Shown here: in pieces, positions 34,357 to 42,802 of the stretch
Position numbering within the stretch: position 1 is the first letter of the stretch
Layout: each line of letters starts with the position of its first letter
Source of the DNA: Flavobacterium ustbae
GTDB taxonomy: Bacteria > Bacteroidota > Bacteroidia > Flavobacteriales > Flavobacteriaceae
Length of the DNA: 64,000 nt
Reading direction: 5' to 3'
NCBI RefSeq assembly: GCF_003946915.1
Contig: NZ_RPOC01000017.1
Span: forward strand, 1 to 64,000
Made by a program: the position numbers and the translations under genes
The notes under the pieces: model-generated
Seen by the model: only the letters and a program-made list of their open reading frames with translations
Database searches by the model: none
Told to the model about the DNA's origin: nothing

Positions 34357-35712
34357 ATGTTCCTTAAAACAACAAATTCTAAAGAAGATTGTTTTCTCAA
34401 AAGCTTATTGATATTTTTAATTGCATTCGCATTCAATAGTTTACAAGCTCAGGAGGTTCATTCGGTTTCTTTACAAGAAGCGATGAAACTGGCTAAAGAA
34501 AACAACAAAAAAGTCCTAAGATCTCAATTGGACATTACGCTCTCAGAGCAAAACATCAAAGAAAGAAAAGAACTCCGACTTCCAGATGTCGAACTAAACG
34601 GAGAATATTCCAGAATTACCAACATTACCGAATTTAAAGGAAATGGTTTCCTTAACGGAAAAACAGTGACCAAAGCTATTCCTGAAATCTACGAGGTAAA
34701 TTCGACTTTTAAAATGCCAATTTATGTTGGAAATAAAATCAACAACGCGATTAAAATTGCGAATGATGAAAACGAAATTGCCAAAATAAAATCGGAAAAA
34801 ACAGAGAATGATATCGAACTTCAGGTTGTAGCCAACTATCTCGCGATTTATAAAATGATGGAACTTCAGAAGATTTTTGAAGAAAACATCAAAGAAGAAA
34901 AAAGCCGATTGAAAGAAGTACAATCGATGCAGAAACATGGTACAGTGACCAAAAATGAAGTCATTCGTGCCGAATTGCAACTCTCAGATCGTGAATTGAA
35001 TGCGTTGACAAACTCCAAAAACATTAAAATCGCACTTCACGATCTGAAGACGTTGATTCAGCTTCCGGAAAACGAAGAAATCGCAATAGATACGACTTCT
35101 GGTTTGGATGAAATGAACGGTTTAGTTCCGTATGATTTTTATCTGAATAAAGCCATGCAGAACGAAGAAATGCGCATTTCAAGCCAGGAATTGAAAATCA
35201 GTAAAACCGAATTGGAATTGGTAAAAGGAAATTATCTGCCAAGCGTAAACTTCTTTGGTAATTACGGATTTTATTATCCAAACTACAAATTCTTTCCGCC
35301 AAATCCGTATTTGTACACTTTAGGTCAAGTAGGAATCGAGGCACGTTTTGATCTTTCGGCTTTGTATAAAAACAGAACGAAAGTAGCACAGGCGAATACC
35401 AAAATCGAATGGCAGAAAATGCAGACCGAAATTGTAAAAGACGAAATTCAGGATCAGCTTTTTAAAGATCATACACAATATCAGGAAATCCTCGAAAAGT
35501 TTGTGGTGGTTGACAAAGCGTTGGACTTAGCAGAAGAAAATTACAGAATTGTAAAGCTGAAATACTTAAACCAATTGGTTTTAATAACCGAAATGGTAGA
35601 TGCTGATAATGCTTTACTTCAAGCGAAATACAACAAAATCTCAACCCGATTGGATGCAGTTTTAAAACATTACGAACTGCTGCATACGGCGGGAATGCTT
35701 TCGCAGAGTTAG
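34357..35712 (+). CDS. TolC-family outer-membrane efflux protein
   Basis: 451 residues with a signal peptide (LKSLLIFLIAFAFNSLQAQ). Two long TolC repeats are visible: VHSVSLQEAMKLAKENNKKVLRSQ at the start and the long helices (ENIKEEKSRLKEVQSMQKHGTVTKNEVIRAELQL) typical of the alpha-barrel, repeated near the C-terminus (ALDLAEENYRIVKLKYLNQLVLITEMVDADNALL). It forms the outer-membrane exit duct of a tripartite pump with the two following genes. Confidence 0.93.
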   Translation: MFLKTTNSKEDCFLKSLLIFLIAFAFNSLQAQEVHSVSLQEAMKLAKENNKKVLRSQLDITLSEQNIKERKELRLPDVELNGEYSRITNITEFKGNGFLNGKTVTKAIPEIYEVNSTFKMPIYVGNKINNAIKIANDENEIAKIKSEKTENDIELQVVANYLAIYKMMELQKIFEENIKEEKSRLKEVQSMQKHGTVTKNEVIRAELQLSDRELNALTNSKNIKIALHDLKTLIQLPENEEIAIDTTSGLDEMNGLVPYDFYLNKAMQNEEMRISSQELKISKTELELVKGNYLPSVNFFGNYGFYYPNYKFFPPNPYLYTLGQVGIEARFDLSALYKNRTKVAQANTKIEWQKMQTEIVKDEIQDQLFKDHTQYQEILEKFVVVDKALDLAEENYRIVKLKYLNQLVLITEMVDADNALLQAKYNKISTRLDAVLKHYELLHTAGMLSQS

Positions 35713-35773
35713 GTTCTGGGTTAGATGTTAGATGCGAAAAGTTAGAAGAAAATAGAAAATAGAAAATAGAATA

Positions 35774-35908
35774 AAGAATATAGATTTTTAGTTCCAGAGG
35801 AACGATCCGTATTGTAGCGCCGTCCCGAGGCTTCGGGATTAATCCGGTGTAGAAAAGAATATAGATTTTTCAGTTCTGGAGGAACGATTCATATTGTAGC
35901 GCCAGATT
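35774..35908. repeat. Pair of GTTCCAGAGGAACGAT-type direct repeats
   Basis: AATATAGATTTTTAGTTCCAG (two 20-base halves with small differences) and GGAACGATNCNTATTGTAGCG occur twice, at about 35778 and 35862, in the 226-bp TolC-HlyD gap. They are a recurrent intergenic repeat; no gene lies here. Confidence 0.7.
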
Positions 35909-35938
35909 CTGGGGTGGAAATTAAAAGATATAAAGTTT

Positions 35939-36991
35939 ATGGTTAAGATAAAAAATGAAACTAGAAGAAATAGAACGTTTCATATCATAATAACAATTAT
36001 TGCGTGTACGCTGGTTATAAGCGGGGTTATTTTAGGGATTTGGTTTTATGTTTTTAACCGAAATCATGAAGAAACCAATGACGCTCAGGTGGAGCAATAC
36101 GTTACGCCGATTATGTCGAGAATTACGGGTTATGTACAGGAAGTTCGTTTTAACGAAAATCAGTTTGTGCATAAAGGTGATACTTTGGTGGTGATTGATA
36201 ACAGGGAATATCAATCGAAATTAAATGTGGCTTTGGCTGATGTTCAAAACGCGAAACAATATAGCGTTGTAGCTCAGAAAAATGCCATTAATACGGCGAG
36301 TGCAACGGCGATAAACGAATCGCAGTTAGAAGCGGCAAAATCGAATCTTTGGAAAACCAAATTAGAATACGAAAGATATCAGGCTTTGGTAAAAGAAGAA
36401 GCGGCGACTTCGCAACAATTAGAAAAAGTAAAAGCTGATTATGAAACGGCTCAGGCACATTTTCGGGAAATGAAAAACAGAATTCATTCTTCTGCTTTAA
36501 GCACTTCTGTTGCCGAAGCGAATGTTCCAACAACGCAGACGAATATCGCTTCAAAACAAGCTGTTGTTGATAATGCGTCATTATTTCTTTCGTACACGAT
36601 TATCACGGCGCCTTATGACGGCTGGGTTGGAAAACGAACTTTACAACCAGGACAAATGGTAAAAGAAGGACAGTCTTTACTTTCTATTGTGAGTAAAGAA
36701 AAATGGATTACCGCCAATTTTAAAGAAACGCAATTGCAATATTTAACCGTTGGTCAGGAAGTTGAAATTAAAGCTGATGCTGTAAATGATAAAACATTTA
36801 TCGGAACAATTGCTTCGTTGTCGCCTGCAAGTGGTGCGAGATTTTCTTTGCTTCCGCCAGATAATGCGACAGGAAATTTCGTGAAAATTGAACAGCGAAT
36901 TCCGGTTCGAATTCAGTTAAAAGACAACGACAAACAAACCGATTTTTTAAGAGCAGGAATGAACATTACAGTTGTTGCTGCACACAAATAA
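35939..36991 (+). CDS. HlyD/EmrA-family membrane-fusion protein
   Basis: 350 residues: an N-terminal transmembrane anchor (HIIITIIACTLVISGVILGIWFYVF), the split biotinyl-lipoyl domain (VTPIMSRITGYVQEVRFNENQFVHKGDTLVVID and YTIITAPYDGWVGKRTLQPGQMVKEGQSLLSIV) and a coiled-coil hairpin between them. The beta-barrel part follows (NFKETQLQYLTVGQEVEIKADA). It bridges the inner-membrane MFS pump and TolC. One base separates its stop from the MFS start. Confidence 0.95.
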   Translation: MVKIKNETRRNRTFHIIITIIACTLVISGVILGIWFYVFNRNHEETNDAQVEQYVTPIMSRITGYVQEVRFNENQFVHKGDTLVVIDNREYQSKLNVALADVQNAKQYSVVAQKNAINTASATAINESQLEAAKSNLWKTKLEYERYQALVKEEAATSQQLEKVKADYETAQAHFREMKNRIHSSALSTSVAEANVPTTQTNIASKQAVVDNASLFLSYTIITAPYDGWVGKRTLQPGQMVKEGQSLLSIVSKEKWITANFKETQLQYLTVGQEVEIKADAVNDKTFIGTIASLSPASGARFSLLPPDNATGNFVKIEQRIPVRIQLKDNDKQTDFLRAGMNITVVAAHK

Positions 36992-36992
36992 A

Positions 36993-38576
36993 ATGGAAGA
37001 TAAAAGTATATTTAAATCGTGGGTTCCGAGATGGGCGATCATAATTATATTGTTCGTCTGTCTGCTGCATTCTATGATTTTGTTGGGAGTTTACAGTTCA
37101 AATGTAACGTACGCGGCGAGTTTTCTGGATATTGAGCCAGAAGATTTGCAATTCGCGATGTGCGTTACCTACGGAACTTTACTCGCTACAATTTTAATAG
37201 AAGGCCGATTTTCGAGTTTTTTTCCTGCCAAAAATTACCTGATGGCCGTGTATTCCCTTATCGGAATTACGATTGTTTCCTCGGCGTATATTACCAATTT
37301 TTCGGTTTTTTTATTGATGAGAGTTGCCGAAGGAATTCTGATGGCGCTTCCTGTAATCACCATTAGACAATTGCTTATTGAACAGTTCAATACTAAAAAT
37401 GCGATTATCATTGGTTTTACATTTTATTATGGCGCATTGCTCTTATCAACGCCGTTTATTATGAATATCGCTGTTTGGTTCCTCGATCATTACGACTGGA
37501 AATACATGTTGTATGTTTCGGGTGGACTTCAGGTTTTAAACGTCTTTTTAATCTTAGTTACTTTTAGAGGGCACCGAATTACAAAGAAAATCCCTTTGTA
37601 TCAAATCGATTGGATGAGTTATTTTTTGGTTTTAATTTCGATTCTTTGCGGTGCCTACTTTTTTGTTTATGCCGAAAAAAAATACTGGCTTCAATCTTCA
37701 GAAATGGTTTTAATGCTGATGTTTTCGCTCATTACAGGCGGATTATTCATTTTTAAAGAACGTTTGGTAAAACGACCAAGTTTCGATTTTGAAGTGATAA
37801 AATATGCCAATCTTCGAATCGGATTTCTATTGTTTTTCCTTTTCTACATCAGCCGTGCCACATTGAGTTTGTGTCACGGAGCGATGTATTCAATTTGGAA
37901 TTGGGATCCGTCGCGTGTCGCGGGCGTGCAATACATTAACGGATTAGGAAACGTAATCGGATTGATTCTGGCTGCTTTTTTCCTGATGAAATCTGTTTCG
38001 ACCAAAATTATTTTTCTGATTGGTTTTACGCTTATTGCGATATTTCATTTTTGGTTTACGTTTCTTTTTGTGCCCGATGTGGCATTGAGCGATATTATTG
38101 TTCCCTATATTTTGCAAGGAATCGGTGTTGGGTTTTTATTTGTTCCGCTCATCTTATTTACCACATCATCGGTTCCGGCAAATATGGCGGTTTCTGCTGG
38201 AATTGTCGGGGTTTCTGGACGTTTTTGGGGAAGCACAATTGGTTTTTGTGTGATGCAGAACGCAGTAGTTTTTCTCAATAAAAAACATTTTCTAAAACTA
38301 AGCCAATTCGTAACAGGAGAAAATCCCGAAGCACAGCAAAATATCGCTGCTACAACGCAGAGTTTTATCGCTAAAGGATATTCCGCAGACAATGCCAATG
38401 TTCTAGCGATGAAAAAGATCTTCGGAACCATGAGCAAACAATCGACTTTATTGGCCGATATGGAGATTTATACTATTGTAGGTTATGGTTTGGTGGTTTT
38501 GATTATTCTAATTGCTTTGAATCAGCATTTGAGGCAGACGATTACTTTGGTGAAAAGCAAAATTTGGATAGGCTAA
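36993..38576 (+). CDS. MFS transporter, DHA2/EmrB-like
   Basis: 527 residues from MEDKSIFKSW, one base after the HlyD stop; an upstream in-frame ATG overlaps HlyD. About 13-14 hydrophobic segments are seen, in line with the 14-TM drug:proton antiporters. It would export drugs or other small molecules through the HlyD and TolC partners. The C-terminal cytoplasmic part (HFLKLSQFVTGENPEAQQN...FGTMSKQSTL) is like that of other EmrB homologues. Confidence 0.92.
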   Translation: MEDKSIFKSWVPRWAIIIILFVCLLHSMILLGVYSSNVTYAASFLDIEPEDLQFAMCVTYGTLLATILIEGRFSSFFPAKNYLMAVYSLIGITIVSSAYITNFSVFLLMRVAEGILMALPVITIRQLLIEQFNTKNAIIIGFTFYYGALLLSTPFIMNIAVWFLDHYDWKYMLYVSGGLQVLNVFLILVTFRGHRITKKIPLYQIDWMSYFLVLISILCGAYFFVYAEKKYWLQSSEMVLMLMFSLITGGLFIFKERLVKRPSFDFEVIKYANLRIGFLLFFLFYISRATLSLCHGAMYSIWNWDPSRVAGVQYINGLGNVIGLILAAFFLMKSVSTKIIFLIGFTLIAIFHFWFTFLFVPDVALSDIIVPYILQGIGVGFLFVPLILFTTSSVPANMAVSAGIVGVSGRFWGSTIGFCVMQNAVVFLNKKHFLKLSQFVTGENPEAQQNIAATTQSFIAKGYSADNANVLAMKKIFGTMSKQSTLLADMEIYTIVGYGLVVLIILIALNQHLRQTITLVKSKIWIG

Positions 38577-38649
38577 AAGGTAAATTCCAATTTTCTAAAA
38601 TTCCAAATTCCAAAGCAGGGATGGAGTTAGTATCGCAAAGTTTTTTTTG

Positions 38650-38790
38650 CCACAGATTATTAAGATTAAAAGGATTTTTTTCACGCAGATTTAAGCAGAT
38701 TAGAGCAGATTTAATTTGGATTTTTTATAAAATAATCTGCCCGATCTGCTTAAATCCTTTTTTAAATCTGCGTGAAATAAAAAAACTTTA
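38650..38790. repeat. Palindromic AATCTGCGTGAAA-type repeat, second copy
   Basis: CACGCAGATTTAAGCAGATT near 38682 faces AATCTGC...GATCTGCTTAAATCC and AAATCTGCGTGAAA near 38775. Related to 33990-34175. The 390-bp gap before the HAD gene also holds a single GACTTCGCTCAGGATGACA arm and TTTGCG repeats, but no gene. Confidence 0.7.
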
Positions 38791-38963
38791 CGTCCTTCGA
38801 CTTCGCTCAGGATGACAAAAAATTAGAACAAAACTTTGCGCCTCTGCGCCTTTGCGAGATTAAAAAAACTATCTGCGTATCTCTGCGAAAAACCTTTGTG
38901 AATCTCTGCGTAATAAACGCTTTATTGCCTTATCTTGCACCCGTTTAAAAACAGAATAAAATT

Positions 38964-39629
38964 ATGAGCCAAAAATGTGTAATATTTGATATGGACGGCG
39001 TAATCTGCCACACCAATCCGCATCATGTCGTAGCTTTCGAAGAGTTTTTCAATAAATATAAAATTCCGTACACCAATGAAGAATTTGAGGAGCATATGTA
39101 CGGAAAACACAATAGTTATATCATGACACATTTCTTCAAACGTCCAATTGAAGGAGAAGAACTTCTAAAACTCGAAGACGAAAAAGAAGGAATGTTCCGT
39201 GAGATTTATAAAGACAAAGTCGAAACGATTCCGCATTACATGACGTTTCTGGAAGAATTAAAATCCCGCGGATTCAAAACGGCGGTTGCTACATCGGCGC
39301 CACGTGCCAATCTCGATTTGATTGCTAATTTCTTGAAACTCGACCAAAAAATGGATTCGATGATGTCTAGCGAAGACGTTACTTTTCATAAACCAAATCC
39401 AGAAGTGTATTTAAAATCGGCAGAACGCGTTGGCGTTTCACCGTCTGATTGTGTGGTTTTTGAAGATTCTTTTTCGGGTGTTACAGCAGGATTAAATGCA
39501 GGAATGAAAGTCGTTGGCGTTTTGAGTACGCATACTAAAGAAGAACTTCCGCCGTGTGATTTTTATATTAATGATTATAGTGAAGTGAATGTGGAAAAGA
39601 TTATTGAAATATTAAATTCCAAATCTTAA
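38964..39629 (+). CDS. HAD-superfamily hydrolase (beta-phosphoglucomutase-like subfamily)
   Basis: 221 residues, cytoplasmic. Motif I CVIFDMDGVICHTNPHH, motif II ATSAPRANLDL, motif III Lys in SEDVTFHKPNPEVYLKSAE, motif IV VVFEDSFSGVTAGLNAGM. The helical cap between motifs I and II places it in the sugar-phosphate phosphatase / phosphoglucomutase group. The substrate is not readable. Confidence 0.92.
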   Translation: MSQKCVIFDMDGVICHTNPHHVVAFEEFFNKYKIPYTNEEFEEHMYGKHNSYIMTHFFKRPIEGEELLKLEDEKEGMFREIYKDKVETIPHYMTFLEELKSRGFKTAVATSAPRANLDLIANFLKLDQKMDSMMSSEDVTFHKPNPEVYLKSAERVGVSPSDCVVFEDSFSGVTAGLNAGMKVVGVLSTHTKEELPPCDFYINDYSEVNVEKIIEILNSKS

Positions 39630-39658
39630 AATCCCAAATTCCAAATTATACGAGAAGC

Positions 39659-39687
39659 CTTTGTCAAAGTTTTAAACTTTGACAAAG
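39659..39687. repeat. Palindrome with CTTTGTCAAAGTTT arm
   Basis: Arms CTTTGTCAAAGTTT and AAACTTTGACAAAG, nearly the same as the 30-bp palindrome at 22901. A T-run follows, so it may terminate the HAD gene. Confidence 0.75.
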
Positions 39688-39730
39688 GTTTTTTTACGCA
39701 AAGTAATTAAGTAAAGTAACCACAAAGTTT

Positions 39731-39831
39731 GTCATTCTGAGGAACGAAGAATCACAAGCGGGATTCGACACAGATTGAAAATTCACTTTACGGAATTTCG
39801 AGTGCGATTCTTCGTTCCTCAGAATGACAAA
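39731..39831. repeat. GTCATTCTGAGGAACGAAGAATC inverted repeat element
   Basis: A 22-24-bp arm starting GTCATTCTGAGGAACGAAGA is inverted at 39810-39831 with about 55 bp between. A recurrent intergenic repeat type; no ORF. Confidence 0.8.
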
Positions 39832-39899
39832 ATTAGACGAATTGTCTACTGCTTTAGCTGGAGGTTTTTATGGTTTTGAAAGAAATGGCTTTAGCTGAG

Positions 39900-40373
39900 T
39901 TATTTATTCTTAATTTTTAAAAACACTTCATTTCTAAACCAGTTTTCATCTTGTTTAGATTCGAAAATTCTTTTAGGAAAATAAAAACATTGACCTTTTG
40001 AGATGTATATAAGGTACAGATCTTTTAATTCAAATGTTTTTATAAAATTTTCAACATCAATTGTGCCTTCAGAAACTTCTCCCATTTGGTATAAAATCTT
40101 ATCTGGAAAAATTTCAAATTGTCTTTCCTTTAAGATAATTGCATTTTCTTTTGAATTTGCAAATCTCCAATATTGAAATAACAATACAATTGGAAAGAAA
40201 AAGCCAAAGACCATAATGGAATTTTCGGTGTAATTTTTATTGTCCTTGAAAATAAGTGAGATAGAAATTAAAATCATTAAAGCGAATAGCCAACCGATTT
40301 TTTTTAATAAAATTCTAATAATAAAAGAGAAGTATTCTTTTTTAGTAAGCTGGAATTTTTTGGTTTTGATCAT
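39900..40373 (-). CDS. Small membrane protein, YcxB-like C-terminal domain
   Basis: 157 residues. Two transmembrane helices lie near the N-terminus (WLFALMILISISLIF and SIMVFGFFFPIVLLFQYW). The cytosolic C-terminal part (IILKERQFEIFPDKILYQMGEVSEGTIDVENFIKTFELKDLYLIYIS...FYFPKRIF) matches the pattern of YcxB-like proteins. Function unknown. It lies 11 bp downstream of a small XRE regulator, and probably shares its transcript. Confidence 0.8.
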   Translation of the reverse strand: MIKTKKFQLTKKEYFSFIIRILLKKIGWLFALMILISISLIFKDNKNYTENSIMVFGFFFPIVLLFQYWRFANSKENAIILKERQFEIFPDKILYQMGEVSEGTIDVENFIKTFELKDLYLIYISKGQCFYFPKRIFESKQDENWFRNEVFLKIKNK

Positions 40374-40384
40374 GGAGAATAGTA

Positions 40385-40615
40385 TTACTTCAAAGGAAAA
40401 TCTAACAATTCTTTTGGCTCAACACCTAAAGCATTGGCAATTTTAAAAAGGGTTTTTATTCCAGTATTTACTTTCGCAACTTCTAATCTTGCTATTTGAG
40501 ATTTGTCAATATTGCATTCGTCAGCTAAACCTTGTTGGGATAAGCCTCTCTTTTCACGTAATTGTCTAACGTGAATACCAAGATTTACAAGAAAAGTTTC
40601 TTCTGAAATATTCAT
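40385..40615 (-). CDS. XRE-family HTH transcriptional regulator
   Basis: 76 residues, a single helix-turn-helix domain (VRQLREKRGLSQQGLADECNIDKSQIARLEVAKVNTGIKTLFKIANALG). Single-domain XRE proteins of this size often act as autorepressors. The divergent promoter region holds an inverted repeat at 40650-40665 that could be its operator. Confidence 0.92.
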   Translation of the reverse strand: MNISEETFLVNLGIHVRQLREKRGLSQQGLADECNIDKSQIARLEVAKVNTGIKTLFKIANALGVEPKELLDFPLK

Positions 40616-40649
40616 ATTTCAAAAGTGTAAAAGATTTATTTTGTTCATG

Positions 40650-40665
40650 TAGGCTAATTCGCCTA
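40650..40665. promoter_or_regulatory. Inverted repeat in a divergent promoter region
   Basis: TAGGC-TAATTC-GCCTA lies between the XRE gene and the plus-strand gene at 40703, and 9 bp from TATATTTG (40674-40681), which fits the -7 element of the plus-strand promoter. A repressor site is plausible. Confidence 0.5.
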
Positions 40666-40702
40666 TAAATTATTATATTTGACCCAAATAAAAAATAAGA
40701 TA

Positions 40703-40936
40703 ATGATTACAGAAAACTTTTCAAATGAAGTTGAAACCAGATTAAAAGATTTTTTTAATAATGTTATCGATCCAAAAGATATCGCAAAAATGATACGACA
40801 AGTAAATTATGCGCTTTCGTTATGTTCTATGCGTGGATGCGAAACATTAGAATCTGAAATAAAGAATCTAGACGATAATTTTTATTGGCTCAATAGATTG
40901 GCAGAAGTTCTCGATCCTTATTTGGATGTTGAATAA
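40703..40936 (+). CDS. Small hypothetical protein
   Basis: 77 residues from the ATG (MITENFSNEVETRLKDFF); an upstream TTG overlaps the -7 element and is rejected. It is mostly helical and acidic, with no signal or known motif (ENFSNEVETRLKDFFNNVID...MRGCETLESEIKNLDDNFYW). It faces the XRE regulator across a promoter containing an inverted repeat, so it may be part of the same small regulatory unit. Confidence 0.65.
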   Translation: MITENFSNEVETRLKDFFNNVIDPKDIAKMIRQVNYALSLCSMRGCETLESEIKNLDDNFYWLNRLAEVLDPYLDVE

Positions 40937-41147
40937 ATGCAAGAAATTCCAATTTTTGAAATTCCAAATTCCAATTTTGATAAATAGTTCATCTCGACGA
41001 AAGGAGAAGTCAAAACAACAAAACCTACAAAAATTTCAGAGTGATTTCCGCAATTTTTTTCATAGTGTACAAACTTGTTGGTGATGTTGGGGAGCTTCTT
41101 TCGTCAAGGTGGATTATTATATGTTTCGAAATGATAAAATTATTTGG

Positions 41148-41873
41148 TTATAAAAACTCTTTACCATAAATATATATCATTGTTAAAACATTTCCTCCGC
41201 CAAAAATAATATAGCCAGTAATTTTTGCCCATTTAGGATTTTCTTTATCTCGGAATATTGCCCATGTTATCATGATAAAAATTGCAATATTCCAAATTAC
41301 CATATACCAAAACAGAGTTTCGCCTACTGGTGTATTTATAATTTTAAATTTACGATCTGTTTCGATTTCGTTTACTAAATTTTTGATGATGATTTTCCCA
41401 TCTATTATTCTAGAATCTGTTTGGGGTAGGCAACCTTCTTTATTTAATGTGTAATAAGTTATAAAATCAATTCGATCACTTGGGTTTAAAAGGTCTGGAT
41501 TTATTTCAATTTCGTTTTTTGAATTCTCATCTTCAATCTTAATTGTAATAGGGTAACTTTTTATTTCATATTTAAGAAGTGTCGCTTTTGGATCAAATTT
41601 AATTTTTATTTTATCAATAAGGTCAGATTTTGTTACTGCAACATCGCCGGTATTAATTAAACTAAAATTTACTTTATAAAGATTTGTAACAGGAACACTG
41701 TCAAAAGAGACTTTAATTCCTGATCCAGAAAGCGAGTTTTTGTCAACTAAAGAGATAAACGAATTTGTATAAAGTGTCAATTCTTTCTTTTTTTCAGCTA
41801 AAAAATAAATTATAAATCCTGCTATAATTCCTAAAAGAGCTAAAATATTTGAGTATTTAAAAAAGGTTCTCAT
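41148..41873 (-). CDS. Hypothetical membrane protein with an external domain
   Basis: 241 residues. One N-terminal helix (ILALLGIIAGFIIYFLAE), about 160 residues of beta-rich sequence outside the membrane, and two C-terminal helices (MVIWNIAIFIMITWAIF and AKITGYIIFGGGNVLTMIYIY). No family is recognised. It lies in an accessory patch with other unknown genes. The 210 bp on its 3' side hold no gene. Confidence 0.7.
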   Translation of the reverse strand: MRTFFKYSNILALLGIIAGFIIYFLAEKKKELTLYTNSFISLVDKNSLSGSGIKVSFDSVPVTNLYKVNFSLINTGDVAVTKSDLIDKIKIKFDPKATLLKYEIKSYPITIKIEDENSKNEIEINPDLLNPSDRIDFITYYTLNKEGCLPQTDSRIIDGKIIIKNLVNEIETDRKFKIINTPVGETLFWYMVIWNIAIFIMITWAIFRDKENPKWAKITGYIIFGGGNVLTMIYIYGKEFL

Positions 41874-42002
41874 CTGAAAAAGTTGTATTTTAAATGATTT
41901 AAAATGTTATCTCTCAAAAATAACATAGAAAGACAAATATTTAGAATCGTAGTAAATTGCTTATCAACAATTTTAATAACAAAAGAGGGAAGTAGTAAAA
42001 AC

Positions 42003-42051
42003 AAAAAAGCATCTGAAAAATATTCAGATGCTTTTTTTGGTGCGGATAATA
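42003..42051 (-). repeat. Copy of the tRNA-Leu(TAG) terminator and 3' end
   Basis: Terminator stem GCATCTG / CAGATGC plus T-run, followed (plus-strand order) by TGCGGATAATA, the last bases of the tRNA-Leu gene at 42612. The partner copy is at 42574-42622; its stem is GCTTCTG / CAGAAGC, a paired change. The two copies enclose the 157-codon gene. Confidence 0.8.
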
Positions 42052-42056
42052 ATATT

Positions 42057-42530
42057 TTATTCATAGGAAATTCTTAGTTCCATTTCATTTTCTTTTACGA
42101 ATTTTAAGAAGATTATTAAATCGACAATGCTATTAGTGTTCCAATCGGTTTTTTGCTTCTCATTCATTTTTTGAAGAGTCATTGAAAAATTATCAATCGA
42201 CCAATCTAAATCATTTTCATTGATTAAAAGATCAATTTCATCCCAGCGCCAGCCTTCGCATTCGTCATAATCTTTGATGAATTTTGGCAAGTATGTAGAG
42301 TTTAAATATTTTGTTAGTTCACATCTTAAGAAAAAAAAGAAGCCATCCCACATGCTGAAAAAGTAAATTCCATTTTCGCCTTGTGTTAGTGCAATTTCAC
42401 TTGAAATTCCATTTGGTTTTTTTTGATTGTTTCTTCGAAAAGGAATGTTTTTGGGATTGGTATAAAATCTGATCTCAGGTTCACCTAAAAAATCTGAATA
42501 ATAATCTAATTTTAAGTCTTTGATTTTCAT
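42057..42530 (-). CDS. Hypothetical protein inserted next to tRNA-Leu
   Basis: 157 residues, no signal peptide, acidic and rich in aromatic residues (GIYFFSMWDGFFFFLRCELTK, DECEGWRWDEIDLLINENDL). No family is recognised with confidence. The composition (Trp/Asp/Glu-rich, cytosolic) is like that of SMI1-type or other contact-toxin immunity proteins, but no toxin gene is present, so this is only a suggestion. It is enclosed by two copies of the tRNA-Leu 3' end plus terminator, which suggests acquisition at the tRNA. Confidence 0.75.
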   Translation of the reverse strand: MKIKDLKLDYYSDFLGEPEIRFYTNPKNIPFRRNNQKKPNGISSEIALTQGENGIYFFSMWDGFFFFLRCELTKYLNSTYLPKFIKDYDECEGWRWDEIDLLINENDLDWSIDNFSMTLQKMNEKQKTDWNTNSIVDLIIFLKFVKENEMELRISYE

Positions 42531-42573
42531 TGTGATTATGTGATTAGGATATATGAATCAAATATATGTAAAA

Positions 42574-42610
42574 CAAAAAAGCTTCTGAAAAATTTTCAGA
42601 AGCTTTTTTT
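42574..42610 (-). terminator. Terminator after tRNA-Leu(TAG)
   Basis: Stem GCTTCTG / CAGAAGC with T-run on the minus strand, directly after the tRNA 3' end. Its copy is at 42003-42038. Confidence 0.85.
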
Positions 42611-42611
42611 G

Positions 42612-42693
42612 TGCGGATAATAGGACTCGAACCTACACGCCTTGCGGCACCAGATCCTAAGTCTGGCATGTCTACCAATTTCACCATATCCGC
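42612..42693 (-). tRNA. tRNA-Leu (anticodon TAG)
   Basis: On the minus strand: acceptor GCGGATA / TATCCGC, D-arm TGGTGAAATTGGTAGACA, anticodon loop ACTTAGGA giving TAG, long variable arm, T-arm GTAGG-TTCGAGT-CCTAT, discriminator A. CCA is not encoded. Confidence 0.95.
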
Positions 42694-42706
42694 GGAATTG
42701 TGGGTG

Positions 42707-42735
42707 CAAAGATAGGCATACTTTTGAATTATCAA
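42707..42735 (-). promoter_or_regulatory. Promoter of tRNA-Leu(TAG)
   Basis: Minus-strand TTG (42733-42735) and TATCTTTG (42707-42714), 18 bp apart, about 14 bp ahead of the tRNA. Confidence 0.7.
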
Positions 42736-42802
42736 AGCGTTTTTTGAAAATTTTTTTTAATTCTTTTTCTCGTACTTTTGGTTTTCTATAAAAATTATTT
42801 AA

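Noticed and set aside
41870..42064. 64-codon minus-strand frame
   Set aside because: It reads through the duplicated tRNA tail and terminator and overlaps the next gene; not a plausible protein.
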